Shown here piece by piece: positions 55,571 through 64,000 of a stretch of DNA of 64,000 nucleotides (the first letter of the stretch is position 1; each line of letters opens with the position of its first letter). The stretch comes from Brachypterus glaber. Lineage: Eukaryota > Arthropoda > Insecta > Coleoptera > Kateretidae. The notes beneath the pieces were generated by a model. The model was not told the DNA's origin and made no database searches. It saw nothing but the letters and a program-made list of their open reading frames with translations. Position numbers and translations under genes: made by a program. The stretch lies in NCBI GenBank assembly GCA_958510825.1, contig OY294049.1, positions 24,690,945-24,754,944 of the forward strand, in the 5' to 3' direction.

Positions 55571-57075
55571 GGCGCTGTAATTATACTATACAGGGTTATT
55601 CAGAAATAGGGTCATTAGAAAAAAACACATATAGATCCGTGTTAGAGTTTAATTTTCCCAAACTAAAACAAAATATATACTCAGTCCTTCCGGAGCAGAT
55701 TTTTTTTTTTAGAAAACACTAGCTAAAAATTAATAAACAGCGCTGTTGCCAACTGATTAATTTCGTTTATGAAGATTTCTTTCTAATTCAAAAACTGAAA
55801 ACGCATTCAGGCAGAATGATTCTGCTGTTAATATGGATTCAATATTTAATTACAAAAAAAAAACAAAGTGTTTCTTTTCATGATTTTAGAAATCGAGCGT
55901 CTTCCGCACAAAAAAATAAAATTTAATCATTTCATATAGTTTTTTCTGATATAACATATTTTTAAAAAATGTTACTATAGTACCCTAGTAGTAGTAGTAC
56001 TAGAGTACCCTATAGGGTACTCACGATACATTTATTTGTCCATGATTGTACATTTAGAAATTCAAAAAAAAAAAAACTATTTTTTTAAGATACTGGCTTT
56101 TTTAACTCACTTAAAAACTTTTAGTTCTTACTTCACTTGTATTGCTAGTACCGTTAATTACACCCGATTTCGTTACAGATTTACAATACAAAAACTTTTA
56201 TGCCGCAATTTTGTGAATTAAATGCCTCTTATGGGTAGACACTTGATAACATATCGCGTGTAACAAAAATTAAAATGCATTTATCATAACTTCCTATCCA
56301 TTTGTAACTGAATACTTAGTTAAAAATGGATAGGAAGTTATGATCAACAACAACCAATGTACTTTAATTTTATAAAAACACTAGTTCTAAAGTTACCTAC
56401 TTTATTATTTAAGGGCAGACATGAAATGTTGCGTGTTTTTAACAAAAATTACAAAAAGTACAGTTTTATAGGACGATAACTTCCTATATCCTATCCATTT
56501 GTAACTGAATATTCAGTTTACTTTTTATAGTGTATACTTATTATTTACGATACAACGGACGCGTCGGTCCGTCCGACCATCTGAATAGCTGCCAGCCTCA
56601 CTCTCCGAGCTCGACTAACAATCTACGTAATCGACATAAAAACAGTTTTCGCCCGTGTATTAATAATATGTTTTATTTATTTGTAATATCCTAATATATT
56701 TTATTGGTAGGTACTTTATTTATATGTTTGACGAAAAATTGAAGTTTTAGTTAAAATTTTATCACTTAATATTAATTGTTCAAGATAATATAAAAATACA
56801 TACCCATATCAAAATTCAAGTCGCTAGGTTATCGTGAATAAAGACAGACAGACCGACATACAGACATCATTTTTTTGCTGCTTATTTTGATTTTACTTGA
56901 CATTTAAGCAAAAAAACATGTTTTTTTTTCTATCACAATACTTTCTTTTATTAGGAAGTAAAACACATGTAAAGATCTAGGGTAAAGTTTCACATTCACT
57001 TCATTTTTTTTGTTTAGACAATTTTTTAAGGGCCAGTATCAAAATTTAACTACTTTCTTTTCTACTGCGTAAAAT
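55571..57075. other. Mostly unassigned; small hairpins
   Basis: 55585 starts a tatacagggttattcagaaa foldback-like end without a partner. 55980-56020 is a tagtaccctagtagtagtag-type palindrome. 56281-56343 is a hairpin (cataacttcctatccattt / aaatggataggaagttatga) whose left arm recurs at 56476-56515. 56838-56865 holds a gacagacagaccgacata run. No gene. Confidence 0.45.
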
Positions 57076-58190
57076 TAAAAAAAAACATTTTATTTACAAC
57101 CATTTAAAAATTGGCTTATTACATATATACATAAAAGTTGGAAAATAAATTATTATTAACTGTAACTAGCCAAAAACACCTCATTTCCCTCCCTTGGTCG
57201 GGAAGGCTCTTTAAGCTAACTTCACGTATGTCACTTGTCAAACACTTGAATTTATCGACCCAAATTTTACGACAAAACAGTTTTAATTATATTGTTTTTT
57301 TTGATTTATTCATAATTTATTTTTACAAAATAACATCACATATAAATTTAAGTTATATTTTTTTGGTATTTATGAAAAATAAACAGTGACTACTTCCAAC
57401 TTTATAGGTTATTATTATTACTATTTTTTGGTTAAGCTAAACGTGATAAACTTGTTAAAAAAAATGAGTTAAAGTATAAGGTATAACAAATAACCAAAAA
57501 TAGTTTTAAAGTAATATTAATTCAAGAAAATTATTTACCTTGGTAGCCAATCATTTGTCGTATTTCCTTCTTGTATCTCTAGTATAATCAAAATTGTAAT
57601 TAAGCTTTAGTTAGTGTATAAATTTAAATTTTCTGTTTTTCTTCGTATTTTACACGGAAAACTATAAATAAATAGTTTATATATTAACCTAATCACGTTT
57701 CAATAAAAGTCTGCTGTCACAAAACAAAACAAACGTACTCAAAAACAAAAACAGGTGCTGCATGCCCTCTATCGCTAAAATACCGGAGTAACGTAGGCAT
57801 TTCTACTAGTGTTTAGATAAAAACATTTAAATGAATTATTTAATTTATATTGAATGAATATAAATATTTTAAGATTGTTAATTAACAAAAAACAAAGTTT
57901 ATTTTATTGATTTCTATTTATTATCTAAAAGCAACATTTGAAACAAACTTCACTGCAAATAAACTTTTCAATATGGCGTCAAAATTCAAACATTTTTTGT
58001 AGTGGGAAAGAAGGCAAATAATTGTAAATAAAACAGGTATGGTTGTGAATAAAATAGTATACAAACCTCGGAAGAAAATTTAATTTTTCCTCCGGGAATT
58101 AGCTGACCGCAGGGCTAACGCCTCTTGGTCAGCTAACCTTCCCTCAGGAAATTAAACTTTTTCCACCTCAGTATGTAATATACTATTAAT
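57076..58190. repeat. Dispersed repeat family R2, copy B
   Basis: Follows copy A but lacks the piggyBac: the text passes from aaataaatagtttatatattaa straight to cctaatcac. It has ~130 bp (about 57800-57950) not present in copy A but shared with copy C. It ends in the hairpin 58055-58190, with atagtatacaaacctcgg and cagtatgtaatatactatt edges and a long inner stem (gaattagctgacc / ggtcagctaacc). Confidence 0.75.
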
Positions 58191-58428
58191 AGATATTGCG
58201 TTAATGATACAAAGTCACTGTTTTAAATATAAAAAAGAAAGTAAATAATTTAACTGAAGTAAGGTCATTTTGGTATGTCTTAGAATTCATCTTACTTTTA
58301 ATATCAAAAAATTTGGTATTTGCAAACAAATGTTTAGTAGTAGTAAATTTTTGGGTTGGCCGGACAACTAGGCCATTTCTGGCACTTTTTGTCACCCCAG
58401 GCAATCCCAGCCATTTAAACAAATCGTC
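58191..58428. other. Unassigned stretch
   Basis: The minus strand is open from 58422 to 58201 (73 codons) but the product is Lys/Thr/Phe-rich and unrecognised. Confidence 0.35.
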
Positions 58429-58678
58429 ATGTGAGGATTATAGTGTTCTATATCCATTGGATTTAAAGAACTTTCACTTTTGGGTTTAGACCGTGTTAAT
58501 GGATTTTCACTTTCCGACGTTTCGTCTCTTACTACTAGAGACATCTTCAGGGATTAATCTGAAACTCAGTCTAAACCCAAAAGTGAAAGTTCTTTATATC
58601 TTAATGGCCGTGAAAGCTTAAAATCTAAAATCCATTGGATTTGCTATGGATATAGAACACTATAATCCTCACATGACG
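58429..58678. repeat. Inverted repeat with a hammerhead-like loop
   Basis: Left arm tgtgaggattatagtgttct..gaactttcacttttggg and right arm cccaaaagtgaaagttc..agaacactataatcctcaca pair over about 60 bp; the right arm carries a ~50-bp extra segment (58605-58650). The loop (58493-58577) contains the ribozyme-like motif. Confidence 0.75.
58516..58550 (-). ncRNA. Hammerhead-ribozyme-like motif
   Basis: On the minus strand in order: CUGAAGA (58550-58544, the CUGANGA box), one extra base, a 6-bp stem GUCUCU / AGAGAC with a 7-base loop, GAAA (58523-58520), then CGUC. Box order and spacing match the catalytic core of a hammerhead with a minimal or absent stem III, as known for small variants linked to Penelope-like elements. 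The extra base before stem II departs from the consensus, so self-cleavage is uncertain. Confidence 0.4.
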
Positions 58679-59084
58679 AAATGTTTACTATAAAAAACTT
58701 TTGTTGTTAAACTTAATAAGCAAGACAGTTTTAGATAAAAAAAAAGTAAATCCAATGTCATGACATTGAAATTTAATTGGAGGATCCGAAATGACGAATG
58801 ATTTTTTAATTTTTATTACAGTGTTTAATCCGCCATTTTGAATTTCAACTCTTTTACATGATGTAAAAAATCACACAGATTCAACTTCAGCGACCTTAAT
58901 AACCTCTGCTTTCATATTTTTATTAAAGTATTGAATTCTGAATTATTATTACCCAAGAATTATACCTTCTTGACCACTATGCGGCTTAATGCATTTAAAT
59001 ATTGCGCCTAATGCAAAAAATAGGTATTTTATACAGAATATTAAAATAAATTGAAAGTTTTTGCCCGATTTGTATAATTTAGAT
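58679..59084. other. Unassigned AT-rich stretch
   Basis: No gene recognised. Confidence 0.4.
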
Positions 59085-59255
59085 TTTTGATTTTTGGGGA
59101 ATAGGGCTTTGGATCTGACTAAAATTGTTATCTATCTTGCTGTGACGTTTCGACGATTCGAAAACGACGAAAATCCATCGTCGAAACGTCACAGCAAATT
59201 AGAAAACAATTTTAGTCAGATCCAAAGCCCTATTCCCCAAAAATCAAAAAGCTAG
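59085..59255. repeat. Palindromic element with gacgtttcg core
   Basis: Arms gatttttggggaatagggct..gactaaaattgtt and complement, with inner ctgtgacgtttcgacgat / atcgtcgaaacgtcacag, about 70 bp per arm. The core has two cgaaacgtc-type halves that echo the hammerhead-like motif at 58.5 kb, but no CUGANGA box is intact. Confidence 0.7.
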
Positions 59256-59696
59256 AATATTAAAATATATATGGTTTTAAACCCGGGCTTGTTTTTAACT
59301 TTTTTGGGTTTAAAAGTAGTAATATTTTGATATAAACCCTTATACCTTTTTAATAACACTAAGTACCCGGCATTCAGTTGTTCGAAAGTCACGCTATTTC
59401 ACTTGACGCTTTAAATTGTCGTCTGTATTTTTATTGTCACACTTATGCATGTAGGAGGGAGATTATTAAAAAGTCTATTCGCATAACGATGCCTTTTTTT
59501 ACCGTTTTTATAATCCAAAAACTCTTTTAAAAGCTCTTCACTTTTAACAAGGCTGACACACAAAAAGTTGATATTAAAGTATGGATAACATATTAATTAA
59601 ATTGTTATAAATAGAACCCTATAAGATATAATAATATTAGCGAGTTTTGAATGAATTTTAATAAACTTATAATATTTCCTATTAGTTATATTTAAA
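59256..59696. other. Unassigned stretch
   Basis: No gene or repeat family recognised. Confidence 0.4.
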
Positions 59697-60174
59697 AATT
59701 AAATTTTATTGAACTTAACTACACCACTAAATCATTATATATGTACATAGGCGCAGACTTTTCCAAATCCCAGGTGGGGCCAAAATTTTTTGAAGTAAAA
59801 AAAAATACTTAAAGGTTATACATTTTAATTAAATAACAAAGACTAAAAATATAGTTAAAAATTGTGTACCTTTTATAATATTTAAAAGAATAGACAATAA
59901 TCCAAGGGGGGCTCGCCCCTACCTGTTATAGGTCCAATTAAATTTTATTGAACTTAACTACACCACTAAATCATTATATATGTACATAGGCGCAGACTTT
60001 TCCAAATCCCAGGTGGGGCTAAAAGTTTTTGAAGTAAAAAAAAATACTTAAAGGTTATACATTTTAATTAAATAACAAAGACTAAAAATATAGTTAAAAA
60101 TTGTGTACCTTTTATAATATTTAAAAGAATAGACAATAATCCAAGGGGGGCTCGCCCCTACCTGTTATAGGTCC
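59697..60174. repeat. Tandem duplication, two 239-bp units
   Basis: Units 59697-59935 and 59936-60174 differ at about two positions (ccaaaatt versus ctaaaagt). Each starts aattaaattttattgaactt and ends ggggggctcgcccctacctg..ggtcc. The left edge tacataggcgcagact is echoed, inverted, at 60203-60218 (gtcggcgtctatgta), so the whole may be one TIR element (about 59745-60220) with a duplicated interior. Confidence 0.85.
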
Positions 60175-60220
60175 AGGGGGCCATGACCCCGGACCCCCCG
60201 TAGTCGGCGTCTATGTAACT

Positions 60221-60699
60221 GTAACACTTATAACTGTAGTAATGTTTTAGTAACGTATAATGCCATAGAAGTTATCTAAAACCATCGAATCTATTTAACT
60301 ACAGAAGCAAAAGAAGTGATTCTATCACAGTCAGCGGATTATTTTTAAATTTATTTTTTTTATTTAACGTAAAACAACCACTCAACTTAACGAGCAAGTT
60401 AAGTTTAAAGTTGATCATAGTTTAGTGTGATGTCATTAGTTATCTTGATTTTATAGCAAAATAAAATGGGAGTTCGTGCTTAATTAAGTATTGTAAACTT
60501 TAACAAAATTTACTTTAAGTTTTTTGTATAGTGTGTAAAAATATTGTGATACACTTGGAATCAAAAAAAGGTATATAGCAATGAACCTTGGGGTGGTACA
60601 CCAAAATTTTAAAATTTTAACTGTTTTAAATGCTTTTTTGACACTGAAATTTTTTGGGTTCTGTGCAGTGCACTGTACACAACAAGCAATTTAATAGTA
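60221..60699. other. Unassigned AT-rich stretch
   Basis: No gene recognised. Confidence 0.4.
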
Positions 60700-61043
60700 T
60701 ATCACATACTGAGGTGGAAAAATAAAATTTTCCGCCGAGGTCTGTGTACTATTTTATTCACAACCATAACTGTTTTATTTACAATTTGCCTTCTTTCCCA
60801 CTACAAAAACTGTTTAAATTTTGACGCCATATTGAAAAGTTTACTTGCAGTGAAGTTTGTTTCAAATGTTGCTTTTTGAACATGGAAAAATAAATAGAAA
60901 TCAATAAAATAAACTTTGTTTTTTGTTAATTAACAATCTTAAAACATTTATATTCATTCAATATAAATTAAGTAATACATTTAAATGTTTTTATCTAAAA
61001 ACTATTTAGTAGAAATGCCTACCTTACTTCGTTATTTTAGAGT
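60700..61043. repeat. Dispersed repeat family R2, copy C (inverted, partial)
   Basis: Reverse complement of 57790-58190, including atttgccttctttcccacta and gaagtttgtttcaaatgttgc. Its terminal hairpin is reduced to actgaggtggaaaa / ttttccgccgaggtct, lacking the long inner stem. Confidence 0.75.
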
Positions 61044-61283
61044 TAAATAGTTAAATAGAGAATTTTAAGCTCTATCACAAGACCTAGGGTCCCATTTAAA
61101 ATATTGTCCCCCATTTTCCCCCTAGAACGCTAGAGGCGGCGCTATAGCGCCGCCCGTAATGAATAAAAAATTAAAAAAATATGGAAAATGATAATTTGTA
61201 TTATGTGATATACATATATCAAATTTGAAGTTTTCGTTCAAAAGTTACGGAGGGTGTACCATTTAAAAGAATAACCCTGTATA
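61044..61283. mobile_element. M1-like fragment with GC hairpin
   Basis: gttaaatagagaattttaag matches the M1 interior. A GC palindrome (ggcggcgctatagcgccgcc, 61134-61153) is inserted. Ends ccatttaaaagaataaccctgtatacc, which differs from the M1 terminus. Confidence 0.5.
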
Positions 61284-61926
61284 CCAGGTATTTAATTATT
61301 CTTATAAGTAAAGTTATAAAGAATAAAAGAAATAATATCTCTGTAATATAAAATTTTAATTTATTAATAACAGCATCGACTAAGCGATGCTTAGTAAGTA
61401 GTAAGCATACAATGGATAGCAAAACCCTGGTTATATTCTAATTAAAGATATTGTTATTTGTGAAAACGTTACGTATACTCATAATGTAAAATATAACTAG
61501 ATTAAAGCAAGCATCTCTTAGTTAAATTAAAATTATTAATATTACTGTAACAATTGTTAGTATTTACCGTCAGCCCTATTGTTAAAATATTTATTTTTTA
61601 GATACCCATTTATACTTTTTCTTCGGCTGCAAATATAACATATTGTAAAGCCTTAAACTGCGGAGTAAGTTGAACAAAATGTTCTTTGTGTCTGGACATG
61701 CAGTAAAACATATTTTTAAATAAAGCACTCATTATTTTCCCTAACACCATTATTGTAAGTTCCTGTTTCTGCACTTTTTGTTTTGTTAACAAGCGATTAC
61801 GCACACGTGCGTAATTTTAGTGTTTGAAGCTAACTTCGTAATCATTAACGTCATTTTATTTAACAGTTATAAACAGAAATGACTCAAAAGAAAGTGTTAA
61901 TTTTCTTTAACAAAAGGTGTGATATC
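61284..61926. other. Unassigned AT-rich stretch
   Basis: No gene recognised; gcatcgactaagcgatgc at 61372-61389 is a short palindrome. Confidence 0.4.
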
Positions 61927-62688
61927 TATACTGCCCTGCTAAGGCAAGTTGTTCTATCTGCAAAAAATCCATTTTTGAGATAAGCTCCATGTGCCTACTA
62001 AAAAATCTAAAACCCAAATCCTAAAAATTAGCCTAAGATATTTGTCCAAACTGGAAAATTTTCAATGTTTTCTAAATAAAATTGTTCTAACTAGTCTTTA
62101 CTAGGCGAATAGGTCAGGACTAGGACTAACTTTACAGATTTTAGTAATTTGATTGGACTTTCTCAGATAGAACAAATGCATTTAGTAGACATTTATTTTT
62201 CTGACAAAAAAAAATATTTTTTTTTTCAGTGTATATTACGTATTTTTGATTAAAAATAAAGCAGAACCCAACGCCATATTTATTTAAACATGTTTTCAAA
62301 AAGTGCAAACAAAAACAATAAAACTGGCCATATCTCAAAACATCTAATTTGCAGATAGGACAACTTGTCTTAGCAGGACAGTATAATACTCGAATGAGTC
62401 AGGACTAGGACTAACTTTACAGATTTTAGTAATTTGATTGGACTTTTCAGATCGTTTTGCCCTAACTTTATCAAATAGAACCAATTGCATTTAGTATGAC
62501 AATCTATTTTTCTGACAAAAAAATATATATATTTTTTCAGAGGATATGACGTATTTTTGATTAAAAATAAAGCAGAACCCAAAAGCCCAACATGTTTTCA
62601 AAAAGTGCAAACAAAAACAATAAAACTGGCCATATCTCAAAACATCTAATTTGCAGATAGGACAACTTGTCTTGGCCGGGAAGTATAA
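61927..62688. mobile_element. TIR element with a duplicated right half
   Basis: Left end tatactgccctgctaaggca..gttctatctgc is mirrored at 62352-62386 (gcagataggacaacttgtct..gacagtata) and again at 62653-62688. Two ~285-bp direct units (62107-62391, 62392-62688) share gtcaggactaggactaactt, gcagaaccca and catatctcaaaacatctaat, so the right half has been tandemly duplicated. The 3' unit is more diverged at its terminus (ttggccgggaagtata). Confidence 0.75.
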
Positions 62689-63263
62689 AACTTTAAATTT
62701 TGTGGAAAATTACTAATTTTTTACCATTTTAGCTAAAAAGTCAAACAAAAGCGACGACGAATACACCACGAATGGATACACCACTAACCACAAATAAGTT
62801 TGCCACAGAAAATTTGTTGCCACAAAAGCCTGCTAGGACTTATCATGAACAATAATATAATACATAACAATAAAACCATTATATAATAATGTATTTGCTT
62901 TTTAATTTTTATGAAAATTTTTAGAGATATTTTGTTAACTTTAATGTATGTTTCTGGTCGTAAAAAAGGTATAGTACGTTACTCGTTTTGTAAAGCATTT
63001 ACGCACTAGGGAAAACTTATGCACTAGCCGCTGCTCCGAATCAGGCTAACTTTTCTGTAGGTTCGTAATTGCTCATTTACAACTCTTGTTATGTAATATA
63101 CAATTTTTTAGCCACAATTGATATTTCTTTTAAAATAGCGATATTTAAAATATGCTATATTGTTAATAATATTGATTTACTAGTCGGAGAGCTGGTGACC
63201 ATTTTTATTTAATTATTTTCTTCCGGCTGTATTGATCAGTAACTGCCATGACAAAACTTAACA
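62689..63263. other. Unassigned stretch
   Basis: No gene recognised; short direct repeats around cacgaatggatacaccacta (62766-62790). Confidence 0.4.
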
Positions 63264-63928
63264 GGTGATGCTACATCTAAAAGTATGAAAAAAAGTTTCT
63301 ATAAAGGTTGGTCCGAAAATGAGCCCTAAGGGAGCTATGGCCCTTCGAAGATGACATATTGAATGGGGAACAAAAAAAAGCATCAATAAAATTTTAATGC
63401 TGTGATTCTTCAGTTAAAACTGAGCAAAAAAGTATTCTACCAAAACACCTAAATTTAATATTAAAGGAGTAATAGCCTTTTAAAAAGTAACGTTATTGGT
63501 GGCACAAAATGTTACTTCCTCCTAATTGCATATTTTTGAAAACGTTTGCTTCTACACTATAGACATTTTTTTTGTATTTTTACTCAAGAAATCCATATTT
63601 TTTTACTAATAAACCTAAAAAAGTACACATAAAAAAGTTTGGGGCAAAAATGTGTTAAGCCTAATACATTTTTCCGTCTAGGGACACCTCTGGATAAATT
63701 CAAAAAAATAAATTAATATAAACTTATATCCTTTATTAATACTAGTATACATGCAAAAGTATGTCTCTCTAGCTTAAAGAGTTATTAATAAAAACCCTTA
63801 TTTTTTACAATTTTTAAGGGCCGTAGCTCCTTTAGGGCTCAATTGTGGACCAACCTTTATAGGAACTTTCTTCTATATTTTTGGATGCAGACTCACCCCT
63901 TAAATTGTGGCATGCCACCCTGTATATG
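63264..63928. repeat. Foldback of F1 type, diverged copy
   Basis: Left ttctataaaggttggtccg..gagccctaagggagctatgg pairs with right ccgtagctcctttagggctc..ggaccaacctttataggaac; outer right end gcatgccaccctgtatat. Shares layout and several words with F1 but is clearly diverged. Confidence 0.7.
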
Positions 63929-64000
63929 TCTTAAAGTAGTTTAGTTTAGTTTATTCGTTTATAGTAGTTCAGGGACCTCTGTACAGAGGTAGTTTATACC
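63929..64000. other. Possible LINE 3' tail at window edge
   Basis: tttagtttagtttattcgtt followed by acctctgtacagaggtagtt (with an 8-bp palindromic hairpin) resembles the start of a minus-strand LINE 3' end; cut off by the window edge. Confidence 0.3.

Noticed and set aside
1..64000. CRISPR array, bacterial operons, rRNA genes
   Set aside because: Nothing with regular spacer-repeat structure, Shine-Dalgarno-linked genes or rRNA blocks; the sequence is eukaryotic.

Overview
This is an AT-rich eukaryotic window. It looks like insect DNA because of its insect-style transposon families, a tRNA-derived SINE, non-LTR retrotransposon tails and an abundance of foldback elements. A beetle is my weak guess; no recognised host gene fixes the taxon. 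Almost everything I can identify is mobile or mobile-derived. The only non-transposon coding candidates are a spliced-looking two-exon gene end at 54173-54609 (+) and a GC-richer open frame at 8514-8834 (-). I recognise neither.

The centrepiece is a complete, young Ty3/Gypsy-type LTR retrotransposon at 13032-24276 (11,245 bp). It has two 2,305-bp LTRs in which I see no differences, a 4-bp target duplication (ATAG), a primer-binding site resembling tRNA-Lys, a long leader with a 59-bp A tract and six spaced copies of an AT-rich motif, gag, a -1 frameshift overlap, pol (protease, RT, RNase H, integrase), no env, and a polypurine tract. It landed inside one arm of an older inverted-repeat element whose remains lie at 12001-13031 and 24277-24355.

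Layout. 0.15-2.13 kb: TA-flanked element with 320-bp inverted arms and a DUF4817-like helix-turn-helix remnant. 3.4-9.5 kb: several MITEs and hairpin repeats. 9.8-10.8 kb: a decayed non-LTR RT between inverted repeats. 12-24.4 kb: the LTR element in its target. 24.6-27 kb: a MITE and a long-arm element with a zinc-finger remnant. 27.2-30.1 kb: two repeat families interrupted by a decayed piggyBac and LINE tails. 31.2-34.05 kb: a 2.87-kb element with an exact 8-bp target duplication and short-word arrays just inside both ends, carrying younger nested insertions. 34.3-41.4 kb: large foldbacks and a PIF/Harbinger-like MITE. 43-45.7 kb: a minus-strand LINE split by a foldback, then a three-armed inverted repeat. 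46.2-46.5 kb: a 7-bp minisatellite. 48-51.3 kb: foldback, MITE with a nested SINE, and hairpin repeats. 52-54.6 kb: a near-perfect palindrome and the candidate gene end. 57-61 kb: inverted copies of one repeat family around two inverted repeats, one holding a hammerhead-ribozyme-like motif. 59.7-64 kb: tandem duplications inside TIR elements and another foldback.

Two patterns run through the window. Many otherwise unrelated inverted-repeat families end in the same short terminus (TATACMGGGTG or its complement). A second set of families carries a 90-130-bp imperfect hairpin, often at one end; three of the families share an AGTATAC-like left edge and a GTAATATAC-like right edge. These two end-sequence classes, the subterminal-array element and the leader motif array of the LTR element are the parts most worth following up.
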